Shown here in pieces: positions 9,225 to 19,242 of a DNA stretch of 64,000 bases; position 1 is the stretch's first letter, and the number at the start of each line of letters is the position of its first letter. The DNA comes from Pseudomonas cedrina subsp. cedrina. GTDB lineage: Bacteria > Pseudomonadota > Gammaproteobacteria > Pseudomonadales > Pseudomonadaceae. The notes under the pieces were generated by a model that did not search any database, was not told where the DNA came from, and saw nothing but the letters and a program-made list of their open reading frames with translations. The stretch covers positions 372,001 through 436,000 of the forward strand of contig NZ_MNPW01000006.1 in assembly GCF_001983175.1 (NCBI RefSeq), written 5' to 3'. The position numbers and the translations under genes were made by a program.

Positions 9225-10598
9225 TCAGAAAAAGCTCAAGCCCACGTGGAACAGTTTCTCCACATCACGGATATGTTTTTTATCCACCAGGAACAGGATC
9301 ACATGATCACCCGTGGCGATCACCGTATCGTCGTGAGCAATGATCACCTCTTCATCACGAATGATCGCGCCAATGGTGGTGCCCGGCGGCAAGCCGATAT
9401 CGCGGATGGCCTTGCCGATCACCTTGCTCGACTTCGAGTCACCGTGGGCGATCGCCTCGATGGCCTCAGCCGCGCCCCGGCGCAGGGAGTGCACGCTGAC
9501 GATATCGCCACGGCGCACGTGGGCCAGCAAGGTGCCAATGGTCGCGAGCTGCGGGCTGATGGCGATGTCGATATCGCCGCCCTGGATCAAGTCGACATAA
9601 GCCGGGTTATTGATGATGGTCATCACCTTCTTCGCGCCCAGCCGCTTGGCCAGCAAGGAGGACATGATGTTGGCTTCGTCATCGTTGGTCAGGGCCAGGA
9701 AGATATCGGCGTCGGCGATGTTTTCTTCCATCAGCAGGTCGCGGTCCGAGGCGCTGCCTTGCAGTACGACGGTGCTGTCCAGGGTGTCGGACAAATGCCG
9801 GCAGCGTGCCGGACTCATCTCGATGATCTTTACCTGGTAGCGGCTTTCGATGGCTTCGGCCAAGCGCTCGCCGATCTGCCCGCCGCCCGCGATAACGATG
9901 CGCTTATAGGTTTCGTCGAGGCGACGCATTTCGCTCATGACTGCACGAATATTCGCCTTGGCGGCGATGAAAAACACTTCGTCGTCGGCCTCGATCACGG
10001 TATCGCCCTGGGGCAGGATCGGGCGGTCGCGCCGGAAAATCGCCGCGACGCGGGTTTCCACGTTTGGCATGTGCTCGCGCAGCTGGCGCAGTTGCTGGCC
10101 GACCAGCGGGCCGCCGTAATAGGCCTTCACCGCGACCAGCTGCGCCTTGCCGCCGGCAAAGTCGATGACCTGCAAGGCGCCCGGGATCTCGATCAGGCGC
10201 TTGATGTAGTGGGTGACCACTTGTTCCGGGCTGATTAGTACGTCGACCGGGATCGCGTCGTTGTCGAACAGCCCGGCGCGGGTCAGGTAGGCCGCTTCGC
10301 GCACCCGCGCGATTTTGGTCGGGGTGTGGAACAGGGTGTGGGCGACCTGGCAGGCGACCATGTTGGTTTCGTCGCTGTTGGTCACGGCCACCAGCATGTC
10401 GGCGTCATCGGCACCGGCCTGGCGCAGTACCGTCGGGAACGAGGCGCGGCCTTGTACGGTGCGGATGTCGAGACGGTCGCCGAGGTTGCGCAGGCGTTCG
10501 GCATCGGTGTCGACCACGGTGATGTCGTTGGCTTCGCTGGCCAAATGTTCGGCCAACGTGCCACCGACCTGCCCTGCTCCAAGGATGATGATTTTCAT
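9225..10598 (-). CDS. trkA: Trk potassium transport NAD-binding protein TrkA
   Basis: 457 residues, the standard length for TrkA, the cytoplasmic regulatory subunit that binds NAD(H)/nucleotides and gates the TrkH/TrkG potassium channel. Two RCK modules are visible. The first begins [19 protein letters not shown] (Gly-X-Gly-X-X-Gly), and the second near residue 232 begins [19 protein letters not shown]. Each is followed by an RCK_C (TrkA_C) domain. It lies 22 bp after rsmB on the same strand. No trkH is present in the window. Confidence 0.96.
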   Translation of the reverse strand: MKIIILGAGQVGGTLAEHLASEANDITVVDTDAERLRNLGDRLDIRTVQGRASFPTVLRQAGADDADMLVAVTNSDETNMVACQVAHTLFHTPTKIARVREAAYLTRAGLFDNDAIPVDVLISPEQVVTHYIKRLIEIPGALQVIDFAGGKAQLVAVKAYYGGPLVGQQLRQLREHMPNVETRVAAIFRRDRPILPQGDTVIEADDEVFFIAAKANIRAVMSEMRRLDETYKRIVIAGGGQIGERLAEAIESRYQVKIIEMSPARCRHLSDTLDSTVVLQGSASDRDLLMEENIADADIFLALTNDDEANIMSSLLAKRLGAKKVMTIINNPAYVDLIQGGDIDIAISPQLATIGTLLAHVRRGDIVSVHSLRRGAAEAIEAIAHGDSKSSKVIGKAIRDIGLPPGTTIGAIIRDEEVIIAHDDTVIATGDHVILFLVDKKHIRDVEKLFHVGLSFF

Positions 10599-10620
10599 CC
10601 GGTCACTCCCTTAAACCCGT

Positions 10621-11931
10621 TCAGCCGCGTGCGGCGGCGATCTTGATCAGTTTGGCGTAGTAGAAGCCATCGTGTCCGCCTTCTTGCGCCAGCAACTGGC
10701 GGCCGTGGGGCTGCTTGATGCCGGCGGTTGTGGCGAGGTCCAATTCCCGGGCGCCGCTGGTGCGGGCAAGGAAGGCTTGGATCACCTCGGTGTTTTCCGT
10801 CGGCAAGGTGGAACACGTGGCGTAGAGCAGGATGCCGCCGACTTCCAGGGTCGGCCACAGCGCATCGAGCAGCTCGCCTTGCAGTGCGGCCAGGGCGATG
10901 ATGTCATCGGGTTGGCGGGTGAGCTTGATGTCCGGGTGGCGACGGATCACGCCAGTGGCCGAGCATGGCGCGTCGAGCAGGATGCGCTGGAACGGTTTGC
11001 CGTCCCACCAGGCGGCGGTGTCGCGGCCGTCGGCGGCGATCAGCTCGGCGCTCAGGCCCAGGCGTGCGAGGTTTTCCCGCACGCGCACCAGGCGCTTGGC
11101 TTCCAGATCGACAGCGACTACACCGGCCAGGTCTTTTTCGACTTCCAGGATGTGGCAGGTCTTACCGCCAGGCGCACAGCAGGCGTCGAGCACGCGTTGG
11201 CCGGGCGCCAGGTCGAGCAGGTCGGCCGCCAGTTGCGCAGCTTCGTCCTGCACGCTGATCCAACCCTCGGCAAATCCCGGCAGGCTGCGCACATCAGTGG
11301 CCGCTTCGAGCACGATGCCGTCGGTGCTGTACACGCAGGGCGTGGCGTTGATGCCGGCGTCGGCGAGCAATTGCAAGTAGGCGTCACGAGGGTGATGGCG
11401 GCGGTTGACCCGCAGGATCATCGGCGGGTGCGCATTGTTGGCCGCGCAAATCGCTTCCCATTGCTCTGGCCAGAACACCTTCAAGGATTTTTGCAGCCAG
11501 CGCGGGTGAGCGGTGCGCACCACCGGGTCATGCTCCAGCTCGGCCAGCAGTGTTTCGCTTTCGCGTTGGGCGCGGCGCAGTACGGCGTTGAGCAGCGCTT
11601 TGGCCCAGGGCTTTTTCAGCTTGTCGGCGCAACCGACGGTCTCGCCGATAGCGGCGTGAGCGGGCACGCGGGTATAGAGCAGCTGATACAGGCCTACCAG
11701 CAGCAACGCCTCGACATCGGCATCGGCCGCCTTGAACGGCTTCTGCAGCAACTTCGCCGCCAGCGCCGACAACCGTGGCTGCCAGCGGGCGGTGCCAAAG
11801 GCCAGGTCCTGGGTGAACCCGCGATCGCGGTCCTCGACCTTATCCAGTTGCGTGGGCAGTGAACTGTTCAGCGAAGCCTTGCCGTTGAGCACGGCGGCGA
11901 GGGCCTTGGCGGCGGCCAGACGCGGGTTCAT
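10621..11931 (-). CDS. rsmB: 16S rRNA (cytosine-967-C5)-methyltransferase RsmB
   Basis: 436 residues. An N-terminal NusB-like RNA-binding domain (about 1-140) precedes a SAM-dependent RNA m5C methyltransferase domain (about 150-432). Visible motifs: [17 protein letters not shown] (SAM binding), [17 protein letters not shown] with the conserved Cys of motif IV, and ILLYATCS with the catalytic Cys of motif VI. It methylates C967 of 16S rRNA. Its ATG overlaps the fmt stop by 4 bp, showing translational coupling with fmt. Confidence 0.96.
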   Translation of the reverse strand: MNPRLAAAKALAAVLNGKASLNSSLPTQLDKVEDRDRGFTQDLAFGTARWQPRLSALAAKLLQKPFKAADADVEALLLVGLYQLLYTRVPAHAAIGETVGCADKLKKPWAKALLNAVLRRAQRESETLLAELEHDPVVRTAHPRWLQKSLKVFWPEQWEAICAANNAHPPMILRVNRRHHPRDAYLQLLADAGINATPCVYSTDGIVLEAATDVRSLPGFAEGWISVQDEAAQLAADLLDLAPGQRVLDACCAPGGKTCHILEVEKDLAGVVAVDLEAKRLVRVRENLARLGLSAELIAADGRDTAAWWDGKPFQRILLDAPCSATGVIRRHPDIKLTRQPDDIIALAALQGELLDALWPTLEVGGILLYATCSTLPTENTEVIQAFLARTSGARELDLATTAGIKQPHGRQLLAQEGGHDGFYYAKLIKIAAARG

Positions 11932-12881
11932 TGGGCCACCACGCCAAGGACCGTGCCCAGGGCAAATTTCTCACGACGGCTGTTGAACAAGTCGCTGAAA
12001 TTCAGCGCCTTGCCACCGGGCAATTGCAGACGGGTCAGGCACAGCGCCTGTTCGCCGCAAGCGACCAGCAGGCCGTCCTTGCTGGCGCCAACGATTTCAC
12101 CCGGAGCACCTTTGCCCTCGGCCAGGGTCGCGGCCAGCACTTTCAAGGCTTCACCGTTGAGGGTGCTGTGGCAGATCGGCCATGGGTTGAAGGCGCGCAC
12201 CAGCCGCTCCAGCTCCACGGCCGGGCGGCGCCAGTCGATGCGCGCTTCGTCTTTGTTCAGCTTGTGGGCGTAGGTGGCCAGGCTGTCGTCCTGCACTTGG
12301 CCTTCCAGGGTGCCGGCGGCGAGCCCAGCGATGGCCTGGAGCACGGCGGGAGGGCCCAGCTCGGCAAGGCGGTCGTGCAGGCTGCCACCGGTGTCTGCTG
12401 GGGTAATCGGGGTGGTGACTTTGAGCAGCATCGGGCCGGTGTCCAGGCCCGCCTCCATGCGCATCACCGTCACCCCGCTTTCGCGGTCGCCCGCCTCTAC
12501 GGCGCGCTGGATCGGCGCCGCACCGCGCCAGCGTGGCAGCAGCGAAGCATGGCTGTTGATGCAACCCAGGCGCGGGATATCCAGCACCACTTGCGGCAGG
12601 ATCAAGCCGTAGGCCACCACCACCAACAGGTCCGGTTTCAGCGCGGCGAGTTCAGCCTGGGCGTCGGCGTTGCGCAAGGTCGGCGGTTGCAGAACGGGGA
12701 TGTCGTGTTCCAGGGCCAGTTGCTTGACCGGGCTCGGCATCAGTTTTTGCCCGCGACCGGCCGGGCGATCCGGCTGGGTGTACACCGCGACAATGTCATA
12801 AGGGCTGGCAAGCAAGGCCTTCAGATGTTCGGCGGCGAATTCGGGAGTGCCGGCAAAAACAATGCGCAGTGGCTCGGTCAT
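11928..12881 (-). CDS. fmt: Methionyl-tRNA formyltransferase
   Basis: 317 residues. It transfers a formyl group from 10-formyl-tetrahydrofolate to initiator Met-tRNA. It opens with [16 protein letters not shown], the Rossmann-like start of Fmt, and has the formyltransferase signature [17 protein letters not shown] with the catalytic Asn/His and the downstream Asp in the DTGPML segment. A C-terminal OB-like domain follows from about residue 207. It is coupled to rsmB by a 4-bp overlap. A perfect terminator hairpin lies between it and def, so fmt may also need its own promoter. Confidence 0.96.
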   Translation of the reverse strand: MTEPLRIVFAGTPEFAAEHLKALLASPYDIVAVYTQPDRPAGRGQKLMPSPVKQLALEHDIPVLQPPTLRNADAQAELAALKPDLLVVVAYGLILPQVVLDIPRLGCINSHASLLPRWRGAAPIQRAVEAGDRESGVTVMRMEAGLDTGPMLLKVTTPITPADTGGSLHDRLAELGPPAVLQAIAGLAAGTLEGQVQDDSLATYAHKLNKDEARIDWRRPAVELERLVRAFNPWPICHSTLNGEALKVLAATLAEGKGAPGEIVGASKDGLLVACGEQALCLTRLQLPGGKALNFSDLFNSRREKFALGTVLGVVAQ

Positions 12882-12908
12882 GGGAAGTCTCGGTTAAAAA
12901 CAGTCACA

Positions 12909-12938
12909 AAAGAAAAAGGCTTGCCGCAGCAAGCCTTT
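12909..12938 (-). terminator. Terminator between def and fmt
   Basis: A perfect 10-bp stem AAAGGCTTGC (12915-12924) with GCAAGCCTTT (12929-12938) and a 4-nt loop. Read on the minus strand it ends in TTTTTCTTTT. It lies immediately after the def stop and 28 bp before fmt. Confidence 0.85.
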
Positions 12939-12950
12939 GGAAGAAGGGCA

Positions 12951-13457
12951 TCAAGCTTGCTGGCGATGCTTTTTTTCCAGCTTCTTCTTGATCCGGTCGC
13001 GCTTGAGCGTGGACAGGTAATCGACAAACAGCTTGCCGTTGAGGTGGTCGCATTCGTGCTGGATACACACCGCCAGCAGACCTTCGGCAATCTGTTCGAA
13101 CGGCTTGCCGTCGCGGTCCAGGGCCTTGATCTTCACGCGCAACGGGCGTTCGACGTTCTCGTAGAACTCGGGCACGGAGAGGCAGCCTTCCTGGTATTCG
13201 CCCATCTCGTCGGTCAGTGGTTCGAACTCAGGATTGATGAATACACGCGGTTCGCTGCGATCTTCCGACAGGTCCATGACCACGACGCGCTGATGCACGT
13301 TGACCTGGGTCGCGGCGAGGCCGATGCCCGGGGCTTCATACATTGTTTCAAACATGTCATCGACCAACTGACGAACCTTGTCGTCCACTACGGCCACCGG
13401 TTTGGCGATCGTGCGCAGGCGCGAGTCGGGAAATTCGAGGATGTTCAAAATAGCCAT
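12951..13457 (-). CDS. def: Peptide deformylase
   Basis: 168 residues. This metal-dependent hydrolase removes the N-formyl group from nascent proteins. All three PDF motifs are present: GIGLAATQ at 44-51, EGCLS with Cys92, and HECDH with His134, Glu135 and His138 (Cys and both His bind the metal, Glu is catalytic). The start is the ATG at 13457 ([11 protein letters not shown]), the universal PDF N-terminus; the 38 extra codons upstream in frame are not protein-like. It heads the def-fmt-rsmB-trkA block and is divergent from the gene at 13593. Confidence 0.97.
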   Translation of the reverse strand: MAILNILEFPDSRLRTIAKPVAVVDDKVRQLVDDMFETMYEAPGIGLAATQVNVHQRVVVMDLSEDRSEPRVFINPEFEPLTDEMGEYQEGCLSVPEFYENVERPLRVKIKALDRDGKPFEQIAEGLLAVCIQHECDHLNGKLFVDYLSTLKRDRIKKKLEKKHRQQA

Positions 13458-13592
13458 AAGCGTAATTGCTGCACATGTGAGGTAGAGGCAAATCGGCGTT
13501 GGGATGGACCCACACGGCCGGTGTGAAACCCTTGAAGGCCGCGAAGGCCGAGGCATTTCACGCGAACGCACATAATAAAGGAGATTGACCCC

Positions 13593-14369
13593 ATGAGGAA
13601 ATCGCTACTCGTCTTGCTGTTGTGGGCCCCGTTCGCCATGGCCCTGCTGCCCCAGCCCGTCCAGCGTCCGGATCAAGCGACGCAACAGGCTATCCAGCGT
13701 TTTTTACTGCATAACCGCATTCTCGACTCGCCTCTGGACCTGGACAACGCGCCGTACATCGTCGCCGCCAATGCCGGGCGAGTACTCGGCGCCCATGGCG
13801 AGCGGGTGTATGCCAGGGGTGACCTGGACCCTTCCCAACCCGATTACGGAATATTCCGACGAGGCAAGGCCTACACCGATCCTCAGACCCAGGAACTGCT
13901 GGGCATCAATGCCGACGACGTCGGCACTGCGCGCTTTGTTACCGCCGGCGACCTCACGACCCTGGCCGTACAGCGGGTGACCCAGGAGGTGCGTCCCGGT
14001 GACCGGCTTTTACGAGCGCAGTCTCCCGTCGACTCGGCAAGCCTTGCGGTGCCGCCAACGGCGCCGTCCGTCGAAGGGCACATCATCGATGTCCCCAAGG
14101 GCGTGACCCAGATCGGTGTGCTGGATGCCGTAACCCTGAACAAAGGCCGCCGCGACGGTTTGGTGGAAGGTCAACTGCTCAGCGTTATCAAGACCGGCGC
14201 CACGGTGCGCGATGGCCTCACCGGCGCAGCCACGAAACTGCCCGACGAACGCGCGGGCACCCTGCTGGTGTTTCGCACCTACGAGAAGCTCAGTTACGGC
14301 CTGGTCCTTAAGGCCTCGCGCCCGCTGGCCGTGGCCGATCGTTTCGAGACGGCCCGTCACTCGGAATAA
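13593..14369 (+). CDS. Exported envelope protein, homologue of Pseudomonas LysM protein but lacking LysM
   Basis: 258 residues. A clear signal peptide ([17 protein letters not shown]) leads directly into a linker and the C-terminal region recognised from the Pseudomonas protein encoded between def and dpr[81 protein letters not shown]. From memory of that family the usual protein is about 340 residues, with a LysM peptidoglycan-binding domain right after the signal peptide. None is visible here, so about 80 residues seem to have been lost cleanly in frame. Export is probably intact but peptidoglycan anchoring would be lost. Function of the family is unknown. Absence of LysM is seen directly; deletion is inference. 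Confidence 0.82.
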   Translation: MRKSLLVLLLWAPFAMALLPQPVQRPDQATQQAIQRFLLHNRILDSPLDLDNAPYIVAANAGRVLGAHGERVYARGDLDPSQPDYGIFRRGKAYTDPQTQELLGINADDVGTARFVTAGDLTTLAVQRVTQEVRPGDRLLRAQSPVDSASLAVPPTAPSVEGHIIDVPKGVTQIGVLDAVTLNKGRRDGLVEGQLLSVIKTGATVRDGLTGAATKLPDERAGTLLVFRTYEKLSYGLVLKASRPLAVADRFETARHSE

Positions 14370-14398
14370 ATAGCCTGCTAAATAAGTTACCAACAGAG

Positions 14399-14407
14399 TT
14401 ATCCACA
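14399..14407 (+). promoter_or_regulatory. DnaA-box 9-mer (TTATCCACA) in the dprA leader
   Basis: An exact TTATCCACA 26 bp before the dprA start codon. The position is compatible with DnaA acting on dprA transcription, but no experiment or cluster supports that. Confidence 0.4.
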
Positions 14408-14432
14408 GCTTTTCACGGTCAAGGAAGATCAA

Positions 14433-15527
14433 ATGTCTCAGATGAACAGTCAGGAAATATCCCCGTGCGAACTGGAAGCCCGGCTGCGCTTGCACCGGCT
14501 GCCGGAGCTGGGGCCGAAGCGTTTTCGCTTATTGATCGAAGCATTCGGTTCTGCGTCCAAAGCCATCAGCGCGCCAGCCAGCGCGTGGCGTTCACTTGGG
14601 TTGCCAGCCACCAGCGCCGATGCCCGGCGCAGCCATGAAGTGCGCGACGGTGCCAGTGCGGCATTGGCCTGGTTGGCGCGCCCGGCCCAGCAATTGCTGA
14701 TGTGGGACCAGCCGGAGTACCCAGCACTGCTTGCCCAGATTGATGATGCGCCACCGTTGTTATTCGTCGCTGGCGACCCTTCGATACTGGAAAAACCGCA
14801 GTTGGCGATGGTCGGTAGCCGCCGTGCATCGCGTCCCGGCATGGACACGGCGGCAGCCTTTTCCCGCAGTTTGGCGAGCGCTGGTTTTGTGATTACCAGC
14901 GGCCTGGCGTTAGGCATCGATGGCGCAGCCCATCAAGCGGCATTGGACGTGGGTGGCCAGACAATTGGCGTGCTCGGCACCGGGCTCGAAAATTTTTATC
15001 CACAACGCCACAGACGGCTGGCTGAGGAGATGATCGACCAGGGCAGCGCCGTGATTTCCGAGTTTCCGCTGGACGCGCCGCCCCAGGCCGGCAACTTCCC
15101 CCGGCGCAACCGGATCATCAGTGGTTTGTCCCTTGGCGTACTGGTGGTGGAAGCCAGCATGGCCAGCGGTTCGCTGATCACTGCGAAACTGGCGGCCGAG
15201 CAAGGGCGTGAGGTGTATGCCATCCCCGGCTCCATCCACCATCCCGGCGCCAAGGGCTGCCACCAGTTGATCCGCGACGGCGCGGTATTGGTGGAGACCA
15301 TCGAGCACATCCTGGAAGGCTTGCGCGGCTGGCAGGCGCTGTCTCGTCCGGCGCCGATGCCTGTTACCCACCCGTTGGTGGCGCTGCTGCACGCAGCGCC
15401 CCATACCAGTGAAGCCCTGGCGATTGCGAGCGGGCGGCCGTTGTCCCAGGTGCTGGCGACGCTCACCGAACTTGAACTGGAGGGCCAGGTCATCTGCGAA
15501 AGTGGGCGCTGGCTTGCGCGCTGCTAG
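14433..15527 (+). CDS. dprA: DNA-processing protein DprA
   Basis: 364 residues. DprA binds incoming single-stranded DNA and loads RecA during natural transformation, and also occurs in non-competent bacteria. Seen: an N-terminal SAM/helix-hairpin region (LHRLPELGPKRFRLLIEAFG), a Rossmann-like domain from about residue 100 with MVGSRRASRPGM, GVLGTGLENFYPQRHRRL and the signature SEFPLDAPPQAGNFPRRNRI, then SGSLITAKLAAEQGREVYAIPG, and a C-terminal winged-helix (about 305-360). The ATG at 14433 follows GGAAGATCAA, a weak ribosome site. It continues into tsaC 54 bp later. Confidence 0.95.
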   Translation: MSQMNSQEISPCELEARLRLHRLPELGPKRFRLLIEAFGSASKAISAPASAWRSLGLPATSADARRSHEVRDGASAALAWLARPAQQLLMWDQPEYPALLAQIDDAPPLLFVAGDPSILEKPQLAMVGSRRASRPGMDTAAAFSRSLASAGFVITSGLALGIDGAAHQAALDVGGQTIGVLGTGLENFYPQRHRRLAEEMIDQGSAVISEFPLDAPPQAGNFPRRNRIISGLSLGVLVVEASMASGSLITAKLAAEQGREVYAIPGSIHHPGAKGCHQLIRDGAVLVETIEHILEGLRGWQALSRPAPMPVTHPLVALLHAAPHTSEALAIASGRPLSQVLATLTELELEGQVICESGRWLARC

Positions 15528-15581
15528 GTTTTGTAAAGAAGATCGGTAAACTGCGCGAAGCTTTAGTCTGGAGAATCAACC

Positions 15582-16139
15582 ATGGTCAACCGGTGGCGTG
15601 TGCTGGAAACCGCACGAGAAATTCGCGCAGGCGCGGTGATTGCCTATCCAACCGAGGCGGTTTGGGGCTTGGGCTGCGACCCATGGAACGAAGCAGCGGT
15701 GGACCGTTTGCTCGCGATCAAGAACCGTTCGGTCGATAAGGGCTTGATCCTGGTGGCGGACAACATCCGCCAGTTCGACTTTCTGTTCGAAGACTTCCCG
15801 CAGGATTGGATCGACCGCATGGCCAGTACCTGGCCGGGGCCGAATACCTGGCTGGTGCCCCATCAGGACCTACTGCCGGAATGGGTGACAGGCATGCATG
15901 ACACCGTGGCGCTACGGGTTACGGACCATCCGCTGGTGCGCGACTTGTGCTCGCTGGTGGGGCCGTTGATCTCGACGTCGGCCAACCCACAGGGGCGGCC
16001 GGCCGCGCGCACGCGGATTCGTGTGGAGCAGTATTTCCGCGGCCAGGTGGATCTTGTGTTGGGTGGCGCCTTGGGTGGTCGCAAGAACCCCAGCCTGATC
16101 CGCGACCTGGTGACAGGCGAGGTGGTGCGGCCTTCCTGA
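15582..16139 (+). CDS. tsaC: L-threonylcarbamoyladenylate synthase (YrdC/Sua5 family)
   Basis: 185 residues, the short TsaC form without the Sua5 domain. It makes threonylcarbamoyl-AMP from threonine, bicarbonate and ATP for the t6A modification of ANN-decoding tRNAs. Motifs: [18 protein letters not shown] near the N-terminus, the [13 protein letters not shown] nucleotide-binding loop, and [16 protein letters not shown] near the end. It sits downstream of dprA, the classic dprA-tsaC pairing. A REP pair separates it from the convergent qor. Confidence 0.95.
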   Translation: MVNRWRVLETAREIRAGAVIAYPTEAVWGLGCDPWNEAAVDRLLAIKNRSVDKGLILVADNIRQFDFLFEDFPQDWIDRMASTWPGPNTWLVPHQDLLPEWVTGMHDTVALRVTDHPLVRDLCSLVGPLISTSANPQGRPAARTRIRVEQYFRGQVDLVLGGALGGRKNPSLIRDLVTGEVVRPS

Positions 16140-16153
16140 GACCGCGTCGCGGC

Positions 16154-16238
16154 CATCGCGGGCAAGCCCGGCTCCCACATTTGATCGATGTCCGTCATGA
16201 CAACTCGGTCAAGTGTGGGAGCGGGCTTGCCCGCGATG
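16154..16238. repeat. REP pair, GGGCTTGCCCGCGAT variant
   Basis: ATCGCGGGCAAGCCCGGCTC and its inverse TGTGGGAGCGGGCTTGCCCG face each other across about 36 bp between convergent tsaC and qor. It differs from most copies in the window by CCCG instead of CCTG, a known REP subtype spelling. Confidence 0.88.
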
Positions 16239-16244
16239 AGGCCC

Positions 16245-17222
16245 TCAAGGCAACAGAATGGTCGACCCGGTCGTACGCCGCCCCGACAACTCCGTCTGCG
16301 CCTTCGCCGCGTCCGCCAGCGCATACCGCTGGTTGACATCAATGCGCACCTTGCCGCTCTTGATCATCGAGAACAGGTCATCGGCCATTGCCTGCAGGTT
16401 CTGCGCGTTGTTTGCGTAGGTCGCCAGAGTCGGCCGGGTGACGTACAGCGAGCCCTTGGCCGCCAGGATCCCCAGGTTCACCCCATCCACCGCGCCTGAT
16501 GCATTGCCGAAACTCACCACCAGCCCACGCGGGGCCACGCTGTCCAGTGACGATAGCCAGGTGTCCTTGCCGACGCCGTCATACACCACTGGCACCTTTT
16601 TGCCGTCGGTCAATTCCAGAACGCGCTGTGCAACGTTTTCCTTGCTGTAATCGATGGTTTCCCAAGCGCCGAGACACTTGGCCAGGGCGGCCTTTTCCGG
16701 CGAACTCACGGTACCGATCAGCTTGACGCCCAATGCCTTGGCCCATTGGCAGGCCAGGGAACCCACGCCACCGGCCGCGGCGTGGAACAGAATGGTTTCG
16801 CCACCTTTGAGTTCATAGGTCTGGCGCAGCAGGTACTGCACGGTCAGGCCTTTGAGCATGGCGCCGGCGGCTTGTTCGAAGCTGATCTCGTCCGGCAGGT
16901 GTACCAGGTTGGCGGCGGGCAGCACGTGCAACTGGCTGTAGGCACCCAGCGGGCCACTGCCGTAGGCCACGCGGTCGCCGACCTTGAATTGGCTGACTTC
17001 GCTGCCGACGGCGTCGACCACACCGGCGCCTTCGGCACCCAGCCCCGATGGCAGGGACGGCGGTGCATACAAGCCACTGCGCAAGTAGGTGTCGATAAAG
17101 TTCAGGCCGATCGCCTCGTTACGCACGCGAACCTGCTGCGGGCCGGGCTCCGCCGGCGTGTAGTCCACATATTCAAGCACTTCGGGGCCGCCATGGGCGC
17201 TGAACTGGATACGTTTGGCCAT
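16245..17222 (-). CDS. qor: NADPH:quinone reductase (zinc-less MDR family)
   Basis: 325 residues, cytoplasmic. A GroES-like N-terminal domain (FSAHGGPEVLEYVDYTPAEPGP, then LGAEGAGVVDAVG) is followed by a Rossmann NADPH domain with AAAGGVGSLACQWAKALG. The structural zinc cysteines of alcohol dehydrogenases are absent, as expected for quinone oxidoreductases. It probably reduces quinones or other enones with NADPH. Start at the ATG 17222, preceded by GGAG; a further 41 codons upstream are open but not protein-like and overlap the hemF promoter. It is divergent from hemF. Confidence 0.92.
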   Translation of the reverse strand: MAKRIQFSAHGGPEVLEYVDYTPAEPGPQQVRVRNEAIGLNFIDTYLRSGLYAPPSLPSGLGAEGAGVVDAVGSEVSQFKVGDRVAYGSGPLGAYSQLHVLPAANLVHLPDEISFEQAAGAMLKGLTVQYLLRQTYELKGGETILFHAAAGGVGSLACQWAKALGVKLIGTVSSPEKAALAKCLGAWETIDYSKENVAQRVLELTDGKKVPVVYDGVGKDTWLSSLDSVAPRGLVVSFGNASGAVDGVNLGILAAKGSLYVTRPTLATYANNAQNLQAMADDLFSMIKSGKVRIDVNQRYALADAAKAQTELSGRRTTGSTILLP

Positions 17223-17274
17223 CTGCACTTCTCCTGGGTTGGAACTCGCGTAGCCCCCTATCGAACGCCTAAGC

Positions 17275-17288
17275 TTGATCTTCGTCAA
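17275..17288 (+). promoter_or_regulatory. Anr/FNR-type box upstream of hemF
   Basis: TTGATCTTCGTCAA matches TTGAT-N4-ATCAA in all but one half-site base. Its centre is about 42 bp before the start site predicted from a TATCCT -10 at 17313-17318, the class II activator position. hemF of P. aeruginosa is known to be controlled by Anr and Dnr. Confidence 0.65.
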
Positions 17289-17312
17289 CTGCGGCGCAGT
17301 CGGATGGGGTGG

Positions 17313-17318
17313 TATCCT
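17313..17318 (+). promoter_or_regulatory. Predicted hemF -10 element
   Basis: TATCCT lies 65 bp before the hemF ATG. There is no good -35; the Anr-like box takes its place, as expected for an activator-dependent promoter. Confidence 0.5.
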
Positions 17319-17358
17319 GTGCGCCCATTTGCCGCCGACGCCCAATGGCCTCGCGTAG

Positions 17359-18314
<956 letters not shown>

Positions 18315-18315
<1 letters not shown>

Positions 18316-19133
18316 TGGATCGTTATGTCGTCTTCGGCAATCCCATCGGCCACAGCAAATCGCCGCTGATCCATCGCCTGTTTGCCGAGCAGACTGGCGA
18401 GCAACTGGACTACGGCACGTTGCTCGCGCCGCTGGAGGATTTTAACGGCTGTGCCCGTGAGTTTTTCCAGCAGGGTCGTGGCGCCAATGTCACCGTGCCG
18501 TTCAAGGAAGACGCCTTCCGCTTGGCCAATACCTTGACCGAACGCGCCCAACGCGCCGGCGCGGTGAACACCTTGAGTAAGCTCGCCGATGGCAGCCTGC
18601 TCGGCGACAACACCGATGGCGCCGGCCTGGTGCGCGACCTCAGGGTCAACGCCGGTTTGAGCCTGCAAGGCAAACGTATCCTGGTGCTGGGTGCCGGTGG
18701 TGCGGTGCGCGGTGCATTGGAACCATTGCTGGCCGAACAGCCGGCGTCGTTGGTCATCGCCAACCGCACCGTGGAAAAAGCGGAGTTGCTCGCCGAGTTG
18801 TTTGACGACCTGGGCCCCGTGGCTGCCAGCGGTTTCGATTGGTTGCGTGAGCCGGTCGATGTGATCATCAACGCTACGTCTGCGAGCCTGTCAGGCGCTG
18901 TACCGCCGATCGCCGGCAGCCTGATCGAGCCGGGCAGGACTTTTTGCTACGACATGATGTACGCCAAGGAACCGACTGCGTTCTGCCGCTGGGCGACCGA
19001 ACAAGGCGCAGCCGTGGCGATGGATGGCCTGGGCATGCTGGTGGAGCAGGCGGCGGAAGCCTTCTTCCTGTGGCGCGGCGTGCGCCCGGATTCGGCGCCG
19101 GTGTTGGCCGAGCTGCGCCGGCAGTTGGCTTAA
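18315..19133 (+). CDS. aroE: Shikimate dehydrogenase (NADP+)
   Basis: 272 residues. It reduces 3-dehydroshikimate to shikimate with NADPH in the chorismate pathway. Substrate-binding motifs: [18 protein letters not shown] (Ser and Lys contacts), [13 protein letters not shown] with the catalytic Lys, and GDNTDGAG with the catalytic Asp. The NADP motif [10 protein letters not shown] follows, with the ANRTVEKAE phosphate-binding loop typical of NADP specificity. Coupled to hemF by a 1-bp overlap; a REP pair follows. Confidence 0.98.
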
Positions 19134-19158
19134 CCCAACTTAATGCGGGCACGGTCAA

Positions 19159-19230
19159 TGTGGGAGCTGGCTTGCCTGCGATAGCGGTGTTTCAGACAGA
19201 CCGCAATCGCAGGCAAGCCCGCTCCCACAG
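19159..19230. repeat. REP pair between convergent aroE and SulP gene
   Basis: TGTGGGAGCTGGCTTGCCTG and ATCGCAGGCAAGCCCGCTCC are inverted over a 22-bp spacer. One arm carries the GCCCGC spelling, so the two halves are of mixed subtype. Confidence 0.88.
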
Positions 19231-19242
19231 TTTTAACCGCGT

